64,000 nucleotides of DNA from CAMLQK01 sp035478775 (lineage in GTDB: Bacteria > Patescibacteriota > Saccharimonadia > Saccharimonadales > UBA4665): positions 111,204-175,203 of the forward strand of contig DATIJG010000023.1 in assembly GCA_035478775.1 (NCBI GenBank). Direction: 5' to 3'. Below the pieces are notes generated by a model, which made no database searches, was not told the origin of the DNA, and worked only from the letters and a program-made list of their open reading frames with translations. Below, one piece after another: positions 32,951 to 41,669 of the stretch (positions within the stretch are counted from its first letter, which is position 1; each line of letters opens with the position of its first letter). A program made the position numbers and the translations under genes.

Positions 32951-35900
32951 ATGCGCCGATATAGTTCAAGCGTGAGTATTTCAATATTCGACGCAGTGCG
33001 CCTGGCCGTCGCCAGTAGTGCCGACATCCTTGAATGGAGTTACGGCGAGGTTACGAAGCCGGAAACTATTAACTACCGCACACAAAAACCTGAACGTGAT
33101 GGTTTGTTCTGCGAAAAGATTTTCGGACCAGTACGTGACATCAACCCGAATCAGCCACAGTACAAAGGCGTTCGTTCTCGTGAAGCAGCTGTGGATAAGA
33201 ATGGCGAATTAGTTACCAAGAGCATTGTACGCCGTGAGCGTATGGGCCACATCCGGTTGGCAGTTCCTGTTGCACATATCTGGTTCCTTCACGGTACCCC
33301 GAGTGCAGTTGGCCTGTTACTTGGTGTTACTGTTAAAAGTCTGGAGCGCGTCGCTTACTTCGCAAGCTACATCATTAAAAGTGTTGACGTTAAAAAGCGC
33401 GACCAACTGCGTGCCGACCGCGAAGCTGAATTTGCAGCTGCTAAAGAAGCTATCAAACTTCGTTACGAAGCCGAAGCTAAAAAGGATGGCGCTAACATGA
33501 AGGCGCTGGCCGAAATGCAAACCAAAGAATTGGCCGAAGTTGACAAAGACTTCGAGCTGTTCAAATCGCAAATCGACAGCCTTGAAAAAGTGGCGCTTAT
33601 TGGTGAAGCCGAGTACCGCAACTTGCCAGATGAACTTCGTGAGATCGTTAAGGTCGGCATGGGCGGTGCAGTACTTAAGGAACTCTTGGACGAGATCGAC
33701 CTCAGATCACTTATTAACGACCTGACTGCTGACGCTGAAGACGCTAAGGGCCAACGCAAAAAGAAGCTTATGAAGCGCCTGCGTTTGCTCGAAAGTATGG
33801 AACGCGCTGGTATTGAGCCAGGTTCTATGTGTGTGACCGTTCTGCCGGTGATTCCTCCAGATCTGCGCCCGATGGTGCAACTCACTGGTGGCCGTTTCGC
33901 AACCAGCGACCTCAACGACCTCTATCGCCGTGTCATTAACCGCAACAACCGCCTTAAAAAGCTTATTGAACTTAATGCTCCAGAAGTTATCCGCCGCAAT
34001 GAACAGCGTATGCTGCAAGAAGCTGTTGATGCTTTGATTGACAACAACAGTGCCCGCAGCGGCCGTGCCGTAGCTGCGACCGGCCAACGCCGCCGCCTTA
34101 AATCTTTGAGTGACATGCTCAAGGGTAAGCAAGGCCGTTTCCGCCAAAACCTTCTTGGTAAGCGCGTTGACTACTCCGGCCGTTCTGTGATCGTCGCCGG
34201 CCCGGAGCTTAAGATTAACCAGTGTGGTTTGCCTAAGATGATGGCACTAGAGCTGTTTAAGCCATTCGTAATTGGCGAACTCATTGCCCGCGAACAAGCC
34301 CACAATATCCGTTCTGCAACCCGCATGATTGAGACTGGCGAGAACGCAGTGTGGGATGCTTTGGACGAAGTAATTAAGGGTAAGTATGTACTTTTGAACC
34401 GTGCTCCTTCATTGCACCGTTTGTCAATTCAAGCATTCCAGCCAGTGCTTATCGAAGGCCGCGCTATCCAGCTACACCCGTTGGTATGTAAGGGCTTTAA
34501 CGCCGACTTTGACGGCGACCAGATGGCTGTGCACCTTCCTTTGAGTGACGAAGCTCAAAAAGAAGCCCGTGAAATTATGGCCGCTAACATGAACTTGTTG
34601 AAGCCAGCCGACGGTACGCCGATTTTGCACATCGAGCAAGACATGGTACTTGGTTGTTACTACCTTACTTACGACCGCCCAAGTATTTCCCGCCAAGACA
34701 TGAAGAGCTACGTGAGCTTAAGTGAAGCTTTGATGGCGCTCGATGCAGGCGCGATCAAGCTTCAAAGCTACGTCCGCTTGCCATTCCGCGGCGAAGTACG
34801 CGAGACTACTCTTGGCCGCATTCTGTTTAACGAAACCTTCCCAGAAGACTTTGCGTTCCAAGACGAAGCAATGACCAAAAAGCGCTTGCAAAAAGTTATG
34901 GCTGCCGTGTACGACAAGTATGGCCAGGCTAAAACTGCTGAAATCGCTGATGAATTGAAAGATCTAGGCTTCCAATATGCGACCGAGTCAGGTATTTCAA
35001 TGGGCATGGGTGACTTCAGCCCGATTGATGGCATGGCCGAGACTATCCAGGCTGGTGACGAACGTAGCGCTGCTATTTCTGAACAGTACGAGCAAGGTTT
35101 TATCACCGAAGAAGAGCGTTACCGCTTGACCGTAGAAAACTGGTCGAAGGTGGACACATCAGTGCAGGAAATGCTGGCTGCTCAGATGGAAGGCCAAGAA
35201 AGTTCGATGGCTATCGCGATTACCTCTGGTGCTCGTGGTAACATTTCACAGATGAAAATGTGTGTCGGTATGCTTGGTGTGCTTTCAGACGCATCTGGCC
35301 ACGCTATGGAACTGCCAATTAAATCCGGCTACATCGAAGGCTTGAGCCCGCTCGAATACTTCACCGGTACCCGCGGTACCCGCAAGGCGCTTATCGACAT
35401 CGCACTTAAAACTGCCGATGCCGGATACCTCACACGCCGTTTGGTTGACGTTGCCCAAGACGTCTTTACCATTGATGCTGAAGACAACGAAGAGCTTGAC
35501 CCAGGTTTCGCAATGATGCGTGCCGACGCTAATGAAATTGGCGTAAGCTACGCTTCACGACTCGAGGGCCGCTTTGCTGCTGAAGAAGTTGAGAGCTTGC
35601 TGAAGCGCGGTGACCAAATTACTGCCGAAACTGCCCACAAGATTGAAGCCATTGAAGACCTCGATGGTGTAAAAATCATGTCGGTATTGAGCGCGACCTC
35701 AGTACGTGGCGTGCCGCAAAAGTCATACGGTGTTGACCCGGCAACCGGCCTTAAAGTTGCCAGCCACCACCCAATCGGTGTTATCGCCGCACAGTCTATC
35801 GGTGAACCTGGTACGCAGCTTTCGCTCGACTCCAAACACCGTTCCGGCGCTGTACTGGCCGACGAAACTGCCCAAGGCTTGAGCCGTGTCGAAGAGCTTT

Positions 35901-36826
35901 TCGAAGTCCGTACGCCAAAGGGCCAAGCTTATCTGACAGATATCGATGGCTTGGTAGCTACCTGGGAAGATGGTGACCACTATGTAGTGCAAGTAACCGC
36001 CCAGAATCAAGAGAGCGTTACGCTCGAACTTGGTGGCCGCATTGCCAAGGTTAAGAACGGCACAGAAGTGGCTATCGGCGACGTCGTTGCTGAACTCGAA
36101 GACAAGTCAGAGCCGCTTGTTACCCCGATGGCCGGTAAAATTGAAGTCGGCCCTAAGAGTGTAGTGATTACGCCTGCAGGCCAGAGCGTTATACGCTACG
36201 AGATCCCAGGCTTTAAGCAACTTTCGGTTAAAGATGGTGATATTGTTGTTGCCGGCCAGCGTCTTACGAGTGGTTCTATCAACTTACACGAGCTGATGCG
36301 TTTGCAAGGTGTAGAAGCAACGCAACGTTACATCATGAACGAAATCTTGCGTATTTTTGCAGGTCAAGGCCAGAACATTGCCGACAAACACCTTGAAATC
36401 ATCGTGCGCCAAATGTTTAGCCGTGTGCAAATTGAAGACGCAGGTGACACCGAGTTTGTAACCGGCGACATCGTAAGCAAGCTTGCCGCAGTCGAAGCCA
36501 ACGATGCACTTGTTACAGCAGGCAAGCAGCCAGCTATATACAACCAATTGCTTCTTGGTATTACAAAGGCAAGTTTGAGCACTGATTCGTTCTTGAGCGC
36601 AGCGTCGTTCCAAGACACAACTCGCGTGCTAATCGCCGCTGCAACCAGTGGTCGTATCGACAGATTGCACGGCCTCAAAGAAAACGTCATCTTGGGTCGC
36701 AAGATCCCTGTCGGCACTGGCTATAAAGCAGACGACGATAGCGACGATGACAAGCAAGCCGACGCTAGTGAAACCCAGTCGGACGTTGAAGTGACCGACG
36801 ACATCGAAGTTGCAAGCGCAGCCTAA
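32951..36826 (+). CDS. rpoC: RNA polymerase beta' subunit, without its zinc-binding cysteines
   Basis: Catalytic subunit, 1291 residues; the metal-binding loop NADFDGDQ is near 516-523. The frame is open upstream, but the start MRRYSSS at 32951 is set by AAGGAGG (32935-32941) and the family N-terminus. The N-terminal zinc-binding domain (about 61-92) lacks the CxC...CxxC ligands: FCEKIFGP is followed by Asn/Gln/Arg-rich sequence up to RRERMGH. The second site is also gone: the usual GVCxxCYG reads GVPQKSYG (near 918-925), and the upstream Cys near 845 is replaced too. The bridge helix, trigger loop and GEPGTQL region are intact. The tail is acidic. Confidence 0.97.
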   Translation: MRRYSSSVSISIFDAVRLAVASSADILEWSYGEVTKPETINYRTQKPERDGLFCEKIFGPVRDINPNQPQYKGVRSREAAVDKNGELVTKSIVRRERMGHIRLAVPVAHIWFLHGTPSAVGLLLGVTVKSLERVAYFASYIIKSVDVKKRDQLRADREAEFAAAKEAIKLRYEAEAKKDGANMKALAEMQTKELAEVDKDFELFKSQIDSLEKVALIGEAEYRNLPDELREIVKVGMGGAVLKELLDEIDLRSLINDLTADAEDAKGQRKKKLMKRLRLLESMERAGIEPGSMCVTVLPVIPPDLRPMVQLTGGRFATSDLNDLYRRVINRNNRLKKLIELNAPEVIRRNEQRMLQEAVDALIDNNSARSGRAVAATGQRRRLKSLSDMLKGKQGRFRQNLLGKRVDYSGRSVIVAGPELKINQCGLPKMMALELFKPFVIGELIAREQAHNIRSATRMIETGENAVWDALDEVIKGKYVLLNRAPSLHRLSIQAFQPVLIEGRAIQLHPLVCKGFNADFDGDQMAVHLPLSDEAQKEAREIMAANMNLLKPADGTPILHIEQDMVLGCYYLTYDRPSISRQDMKSYVSLSEALMALDAGAIKLQSYVRLPFRGEVRETTLGRILFNETFPEDFAFQDEAMTKKRLQKVMAAVYDKYGQAKTAEIADELKDLGFQYATESGISMGMGDFSPIDGMAETIQAGDERSAAISEQYEQGFITEEERYRLTVENWSKVDTSVQEMLAAQMEGQESSMAIAITSGARGNISQMKMCVGMLGVLSDASGHAMELPIKSGYIEGLSPLEYFTGTRGTRKALIDIALKTADAGYLTRRLVDVAQDVFTIDAEDNEELDPGFAMMRADANEIGVSYASRLEGRFAAEEVESLLKRGDQITAETAHKIEAIEDLDGVKIMSVLSATSVRGVPQKSYGVDPATGLKVASHHPIGVIAAQSIGEPGTQLSLDSKHRSGAVLADETAQGLSRVEELFEVRTPKGQAYLTDIDGLVATWEDGDHYVVQVTAQNQESVTLELGGRIAKVKNGTEVAIGDVVAELEDKSEPLVTPMAGKIEVGPKSVVITPAGQSVIRYEIPGFKQLSVKDGDIVVAGQRLTSGSINLHELMRLQGVEATQRYIMNEILRIFAGQGQNIADKHLEIIVRQMFSRVQIEDAGDTEFVTGDIVSKLAAVEANDALVTAGKQPAIYNQLLLGITKASLSTDSFLSAASFQDTTRVLIAAATSGRIDRLHGLKENVILGRKIPVGTGYKADDDSDDDKQADASETQSDVEVTDDIEVASAA

Positions 36827-36829
36827 ATC

Positions 36830-36838
36830 TGTTACAGT
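36830..36838 (+). promoter_or_regulatory. Possible promoter of rpsL-rpsG
   Basis: TGtTACAGT directly after the rpoC stop. Transcription would include the hairpin at 36880-36912 before rpsL. Confidence 0.35.
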
Positions 36839-36869
36839 TAATAGGTTATAAAATTTGGTGGTTCGAGCT

Positions 36870-36912
36870 GGGTGACTATGAGTGTGCGAAGGGTTGGCAC
36901 TCACGCACACTT
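36870..36912 (+). promoter_or_regulatory. Structured leader of rpsL with a 13-base motif shared with the rplC leader
   Basis: GGGTGACTATGAG (36870-36882) also occurs at 44466-44478 before rplC. A stem GAGTGTGCG (36880-36888) with CGCACACTT (36904-36912) follows, with no T-run, so it is not a terminator. A ribosomal-protein binding site is possible. Confidence 0.35.
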
Positions 36913-36948
36913 CGCCCATTGCGAGTAGACCGCTAAAAAGGAGAATAC

Positions 36949-37362
36949 ATGCCAACAATTAACCAATTGGTTCGTAAACCGCGCACCAAGTTGACGACAA
37001 AATCAAAGTCGCCAGCTCTGCTAAAGGTAACGAACAATCTTAAAACTAAAAGTTACGAAAAGCCATCGCCGTTTAAGCGTGGCGTATGTGTGAAAGTAAC
37101 GACCAAAACCCCTAAGAAGCCTAACTCGGCTTTGCGTAAGGTTGCACGTGTGCGCCTCGGCAATGGCCATGAAGTGTGGGCCTACATCGGTGGTGAAGGC
37201 CACAACTTGCAAGAGCACGCCGTTGTATTGGTACGCGGCGGCCGTGTAAAAGACCTTCCTGGTGTGCGTTACCACATTGTTCGTGGCGCACTTGACCTCC
37301 AAGGTGTTGCTAACCGCAAACAAGGCCGTTCCAAGTACGGTGCCAAGAAGGAGAGCAAGTAA
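36949..37362 (+). CDS. rpsL: Ribosomal protein S12 (uS12)
   Basis: Decoding-centre protein. The two loops that contact mRNA and tRNA are intact (KTPKKPNSALRK and GGRVKDLPGVRYH). 137 residues with the common basic N-terminal extension. AAAAAGGAG precedes the ATG. The last codons (KKESK) carry AAGGAG for rpsG, whose ATG overlaps the stop codon. It follows rpoC after 122 nt, the usual str arrangement. Confidence 0.98.
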   Translation: MPTINQLVRKPRTKLTTKSKSPALLKVTNNLKTKSYEKPSPFKRGVCVKVTTKTPKKPNSALRKVARVRLGNGHEVWAYIGGEGHNLQEHAVVLVRGGRVKDLPGVRYHIVRGALDLQGVANRKQGRSKYGAKKESK

Positions 37363-37841
37363 TGCCACGTAAAAAAACTAAAGCATTGGTACGCGATATA
37401 AAACCAGACCGCATGTACAACAGCGTGCAAGTACAACGCGTTATCAACCGTGTTATGCGCGACGGCAAAAAACAACTTGCTGAACGACTTGTATACGGTG
37501 GTATGCAGCAAGCAGCTGGCAAGCTTAAGGTAGAAAACCCCCTCGAGGTGTTCGAGCAGGCCATCAAGAACGTACAACCGCACCTTGAGACCCGTTCTCG
37601 CCGTGTTGGTGGCGCAAACTACCAAATTCCTTTTGAAGTTAAAGGCCAACGCCAGCAGCACCTTACCACTATGTGGTTCGTGCAGGCGGCTCGTTCTCGC
37701 AAGGGTATGAGCATGGAAAGCCGCATTGCGCTTGAACTCGTTGAAGCCTACAACGGTCAAGGTGCTGCAGTCAAGAAGAAAGAAGACACGCACAAGATGG
37801 CAGAAGCCAACCGTGCCTTCGCTCACTTTGCCCGCAGCTAA
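37362..37841 (+). CDS. rpsG: Ribosomal protein S7 (uS7)
   Basis: Head-domain organiser of the 30S subunit and E-site contact. Family blocks visible: RMYNSVQVQRVINRVMRDGK, YGGMQQA, and the RVGGANYQIPFEV loop. 159 residues is normal. In most bacteria fusA follows immediately; here a terminator-like hairpin and two unrelated genes (one on the other strand) separate S7 from fusA, so the str operon is split. Confidence 0.98.
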   Translation: MPRKKTKALVRDIKPDRMYNSVQVQRVINRVMRDGKKQLAERLVYGGMQQAAGKLKVENPLEVFEQAIKNVQPHLETRSRRVGGANYQIPFEVKGQRQQHLTTMWFVQAARSRKGMSMESRIALELVEAYNGQGAAVKKKEDTHKMAEANRAFAHFARS

Positions 37842-37869
37842 AAGTGGCAAGAACAAAAAAACAATTTCT

Positions 37870-37908
37870 GGCGTCTGAGAGTTTACTTTTCGGGCGCCTT
37901 TAACTTTT
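37870..37908 (+). terminator. Terminator-like hairpin after rpsG
   Basis: 37870-37881 pairs with 37887-37898 over 12 bp, including four G-U pairs, followed by TTTAACTTTT. Confidence 0.6.
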
Positions 37909-37925
37909 AACGTGAGAGGTGGGCT

Positions 37926-38399
37926 ATGGGCGAACGCGTGTCAGAACCGCAAATTACCGAACTAGGTGTATCTGAAATCAATATTAGCTGGGTACCAGGC
38001 AGGGAAGAATTGGTGCCCGTTCATTCATACGGAGTCGAACATGAAAGTATGGGTTCGGAACACGGGTACAGTTGTGTCGCCTATGTGTTCGATTCGCCCA
38101 ATGCCACGGAAGCTTATCTTATAGCAGAACCAGACGAAAAATTCGCGCCAGTTAGTTATGCCGAGCATGTCCGACGATATGGCGCGGACAAGAGCCGGCT
38201 TGAATTGTTTGAAAAAGCGATTTCTGGGTACCAAATTAGACCACCTATCGAGCGACCGGCAATGTATTTTGGTATAGTCTCAATGCTTCTTGGGCGCTAC
38301 GATAAAATTGAAGATATGTACCGCGCTTTAAATCACCAACAATCAACGCCGCCAAATGATAAGATGACTCCTAAATCCCCGCTCCATCTCATACGATAA
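37926..38399 (+). CDS. Unknown protein inserted in the str region
   Basis: Not recognised. 157 residues, soluble, no hydrophobic segment and no clear motif; it is moderately acidic with a central mixed alpha/beta stretch (SCVAYVFDSPNATEAYLIAE) and a C-terminal helix with low conservation appearance. GAGAGG precedes the ATG with good spacing, and the codons are less biased than in the flanking translation genes. It lies after the S7 terminator and before a convergent membrane gene, between rpsG and fusA, where other bacteria have nothing. Confidence 0.6.
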   Translation: MGERVSEPQITELGVSEINISWVPGREELVPVHSYGVEHESMGSEHGYSCVAYVFDSPNATEAYLIAEPDEKFAPVSYAEHVRRYGADKSRLELFEKAISGYQIRPPIERPAMYFGIVSMLLGRYDKIEDMYRALNHQQSTPPNDKMTPKSPLHLIR

Positions 38400-38450
38400 G
38401 AGTAGGGCGCTATATACTGACAAAGATCTTGGAACGGCTAAAACTCCGCT

Positions 38451-39173
38451 TCACCTTCTTTTAGGTGCCCGAACTTTAATTACCGGCTTCAAAATAAGCG
38501 GCGCGAGGCCAAAACTCAGTACAATCGCATAAATTACGGCAAAGCCACACATAACGCTCGGAATGCCGGAAATAGTTTGCGGATTCATAGCATTAACAAT
38601 GCCAGTAGGCAGCAAAAGGCTTAAATAGCCAAACACTTGGTACAAAAGCGCCCGCCGAGTAGTAACTTGCGCTGTAATACTTTGCCAAAGCGCTAAAATA
38701 ATGCCCACAATAAGCCAGCCATAATAGTACGCAAAGTATGTGCCGCCGACCCCATTAGCTAGTTGAAAAATGGCGTAATTGCCAGCGCATACATGACTTT
38801 GGAAAGCGGTACTGCTAAAGCCGAACAGCAATGCGAGTGCAATGCCGCTTGCATCCGCTAAGCCAGCAAGCCATAGTGGCGTACGTTTTGAAATCGCCCG
38901 TATAAGGTGGATGCCTAAGGGTGGCAAGAGTGTTATGGCTATAAAGCCGACACGTGACCATATTATTGCCGACCAGGGGGTGGCCCCGCAAACCGTAAAT
39001 TCGCTAAGCTGAAAAAGCCCAAGCAGGCCGAGGGTTGCTGCTACGATCAGTGCCGTGGCGCTCATTTTGTAGCGGATCAAAGTATATACCATCAACGACG
39101 TTTCAATGACAAAAGTGGCAGCCATAACTGGTGGAGAAAAACAATAAAAAGTCGTGCTTTTATGTGCGATCAT
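38451..39173 (-). CDS. Multi-pass membrane protein, 7TM-like
   Basis: About 240 residues with six or seven hydrophobic segments and short polar loops, ending in a basic cytoplasmic tail (KPVIKVRAPKRR). The pattern resembles the seven-helix N-terminal sensor region of some histidine kinases, but no kinase domain follows, so the function is unknown. The frame is open from 39185, but I choose ATG 39173 because the -10 box TATGCT overlaps the first ATG and lies seven nucleotides before the second. It is convergent with the 37926 gene and divergent from fusA. Confidence 0.65.
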   Translation of the reverse strand: MIAHKSTTFYCFSPPVMAATFVIETSLMVYTLIRYKMSATALIVAATLGLLGLFQLSEFTVCGATPWSAIIWSRVGFIAITLLPPLGIHLIRAISKRTPLWLAGLADASGIALALLFGFSSTAFQSHVCAGNYAIFQLANGVGGTYFAYYYGWLIVGIILALWQSITAQVTTRRALLYQVFGYLSLLLPTGIVNAMNPQTISGIPSVMCGFAVIYAIVLSFGLAPLILKPVIKVRAPKRR

Positions 39174-39180
39174 AACTTTT

Positions 39181-39210
39181 AGCATACCCTGGCCATAACA
39201 TAAGCGTCAA
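39181..39210 (-). promoter_or_regulatory. Promoter of the 7TM-like gene
   Basis: Minus strand TTGACG (39205-39210), 18-bp spacer, TATGCT (39181-39186), seven nucleotides before ATG 39173. Confidence 0.5.
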
Positions 39211-39256
39211 TGCATTCTAGCGAAGGCCTTTATGGCTGGAAAAGCTAAGAGTTATC

Positions 39257-39265
39257 TGATACAAT
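39257..39265 (+). promoter_or_regulatory. Extended -10 promoter of fusA
   Basis: TGaTACAAT, hexamer 39260-39265. The first transcribed bases contain a small stem ACCG/CGGT (39274-39286) followed by CTTTTTATTT, which may act as a weak early terminator. Confidence 0.5.
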
Positions 39266-39354
39266 AAACAATAACCGCTGTACGGTCTTTTTATTTGGCT
39301 TTTAACGTGGCCAATAGATGTGCAGAAGTAATAATTAAAGGATACTACAACCAA

Positions 39355-41442
39355 ATGGCAGACAAGAAAGTCGACATTAAAGATCTACGAAACATCGGTA
39401 TTATCGCGCACATTGACGCCGGTAAAACCACTACCACTGAAGGTATTTTGTACCGCACCGGCTTAAAGCACAAAATTGGTGCTGTGCACGACGGCGCAAC
39501 TACTACCGACTGGATGGAGCAAGAACGCGAACGCGGTATTACTATTGTGGCCGCCGCTGTGACTTGCTATTGGAAGGGCAAGCAGATCAATATTATCGAC
39601 ACTCCTGGCCACATCGACTTTACCGTAGAAGTTGAGCGTTCGCTTCGCGTGCTCGACGGTGCTGTTGTTGTATTTGATGGCAAGATGGGCGTAGAAAGCC
39701 AATCTGAAACCGTGTGGCGCCAAGCAGACAAATATGGCGTGCCTCGTATTTGTTTCATTAACAAGATCAACCAAACTGGTGGCGATTTTTACAAGTCGCT
39801 TGAGTCAATCCATAACCGCCTGAGTAAGCGCGCTTTCCCAATCCACTTGCCGATTGGCTTCGAGCAAAGTGTGAATGGTGTTATCGACCTTGTAAGTATG
39901 AAGTCATACACCTACAAAGATTTTACCGACCATGAGCTTATCGAGGGCGAAGTACCTGCCGACATGCTCGACAAAGCTAAAAACTATCGTAGCATGCTCA
40001 TCGAAAACGCTGTTGCCGAAGACGAAGCTTTGCTTGAAAAATTCTTTGAAGTTGGTGAAGACGGTTTGAGTGAAGATGAAATCCGTCAAGCTATTCGCGC
40101 CGCTGTCTTAAGTGGTAATTTTTATGCTGTAACTGGTGGTGACGGCCGCGGTGTGATTGTCGAAAAATTGCTTGACCTCGTGAGCGACTTATTGCCTAGC
40201 CCGCTCGACCGCGGTTCTAACTGGGGCACCCACCCTAAAACGGGTGACGAAATCGAGCGCCTGCCAGCCGAGGACCAGCCATTTTCAGCTTTGGTTTCAA
40301 AGATCGCAACTGACCCATTCGTCGGTAAGCTCGCTTACTTCCGCGTGTATTCGGGCAAAGTGACGGCCGGCTCCTATGTGCTTAACACCTCGACTGGCGA
40401 AAAAGAGCGCGTTGGCCGCATCGTTCGTATGCATGGTGACAAGCGCGAAGACATCACCGAAGTAACTGCCGGTGACATCGCCGCTATCATCGGCCTCAAG
40501 AGCACCACAACTGGTAACACCTTGAGCGATGCCAGCAACCCGATTGTGCTCGAAAGCATTACTTTCCCAGAGCCGCCTGTTTCTATCGCCATTGAACCAA
40601 AGACCAAGAGCGACCAAGAGAAGATGAGCATCGCCTTGCAGCGACTGGCCGAAGAAGACCCGACTTTCCGCGTGAAGGTTGATGAAGAAACCAGCCAGAC
40701 TGTCATTAGCGGTATGGGTGAGCTACACCTTGACATTATTGTTGACCGTATGAAGCGCGAGTTTAACGTCGAAGCGAACATCGGCCAACCGCAAGTTGCC
40801 TACCGCGAAACTATCCGCAAAGATGCTGTTGAAGTGCAGGGTAAGTTTGTGCGCCAATCTGGTGGCCGTGGCCAATACGGTGACGTATGGCTGCGTTTAA
40901 GCCAGAACGAAAAGGGCGCTGGCCTCGAATTCATCAACTCGATTAAGGGTGGTGTCGTTCCTGGTGAATATATCAAGCCGGTTGAGCAAGGCGTTATCGA
41001 AGCCATGAACAATGGTGTTATCGCTGGCTATCCGGTCGTTGACCTTAAAGTTGAGCTGTACGATGGTTCATACCACGAAGTCGACTCCAACGAAATGGCC
41101 TTTAAGATTGCAGGTAGTATGGCTTTGCAAGACGGCGTGAAGAAAGCGAACCCTGTGCTGCTTGAGCCAATTATGAAGGTTGTTGTTGTCACCCCCGAAG
41201 CATTCATGGGCGATGTTATTGGCGACCTTAACAGCAAGCGCGGCCGTATTGATTCGATGGAAGATTTGCAGGCAGGCATCAAGGAAATCACCGCTTTTGT
41301 GCCGCTTGGTGAAATGTTTGGCTACACCACTAACTTGCGCTCTATGACGCAAGGCCGTGCCAGCTCAAGCATGGAACTCGACCATTACGCTGATGTTCCC
41401 GGCCACGTTGCCGAGGCAATTGCCGCTAAGAACTCTAAGTAG
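39355..41442 (+). CDS. fusA: Elongation factor G
   Basis: Translocation GTPase. P-loop AHIDAGKTTTTE near residues 17-28, switch II DTPGHIDFTVEVERSL, NKIN (the guanine-specificity NKxD is NKIN here) near 135-140, then domains II-V; the domain IV-V junction and the C-terminal YTTNLRSMTQGRASSSMEL block are complete. 695 residues. The frame is open 20 codons further upstream, but MADKKVDIKDL at 39355 is the family start and follows AAAGGA. Monocistronic here, with its own promoter and a strong terminator. Confidence 0.98.
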   Translation: MADKKVDIKDLRNIGIIAHIDAGKTTTTEGILYRTGLKHKIGAVHDGATTTDWMEQERERGITIVAAAVTCYWKGKQINIIDTPGHIDFTVEVERSLRVLDGAVVVFDGKMGVESQSETVWRQADKYGVPRICFINKINQTGGDFYKSLESIHNRLSKRAFPIHLPIGFEQSVNGVIDLVSMKSYTYKDFTDHELIEGEVPADMLDKAKNYRSMLIENAVAEDEALLEKFFEVGEDGLSEDEIRQAIRAAVLSGNFYAVTGGDGRGVIVEKLLDLVSDLLPSPLDRGSNWGTHPKTGDEIERLPAEDQPFSALVSKIATDPFVGKLAYFRVYSGKVTAGSYVLNTSTGEKERVGRIVRMHGDKREDITEVTAGDIAAIIGLKSTTTGNTLSDASNPIVLESITFPEPPVSIAIEPKTKSDQEKMSIALQRLAEEDPTFRVKVDEETSQTVISGMGELHLDIIVDRMKREFNVEANIGQPQVAYRETIRKDAVEVQGKFVRQSGGRGQYGDVWLRLSQNEKGAGLEFINSIKGGVVPGEYIKPVEQGVIEAMNNGVIAGYPVVDLKVELYDGSYHEVDSNEMAFKIAGSMALQDGVKKANPVLLEPIMKVVVVTPEAFMGDVIGDLNSKRGRIDSMEDLQAGIKEITAFVPLGEMFGYTTNLRSMTQGRASSSMELDHYADVPGHVAEAIAAKNSK

Positions 41443-41457
41443 TAACTCTGCTACAAT

Positions 41458-41493
41458 AAAAATGTCGCTTCCATTCCCGGAGGCGGCATTTTT
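41458..41493 (+). terminator. Intrinsic terminator after fusA
   Basis: Fifteen-base-pair stem 41458-41472 with 41479-41493, including two G-U pairs; A5 on the 5' side and T5 on the 3' side, so it could act in both directions. Confidence 0.8.
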
Positions 41494-41618
41494 ATACTAA
41501 TTACCTCGTAAGTAGCCGAGTAAAGAGTACGGTTTGGGCATTACGCTAAGCCGTTGCTTGATGCTTTACAGCGGTAGCGTTTTGGTATACAATATCGAGG
41601 TCACTCGTGTGAGCTTTC

Positions 41619-41624
41619 TATAAT
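41619..41624 (+). promoter_or_regulatory. -10 box of tuf
   Basis: TATAAT about 45 nt before the ATG. No clear -35; TGGTATACAAT (41583-41593) upstream is an alternative promoter. The leader has a small TCAC/GTGA stem. Confidence 0.35.
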
Positions 41625-41669
41625 CTCATACAGCACAAACGAATATTTTAAGTAAGGAGTCATCTCTAC

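Noticed and set aside
37269..37856. 195-codon minus-strand ORF over rpsL-rpsG
   Set aside because: Antisense to two highly conserved ribosomal protein genes, no independent signals.
41449..41457. TGcTACAAT after fusA as a tuf promoter
   Set aside because: Transcription would start inside the fusA terminator stem; more likely a chance match.
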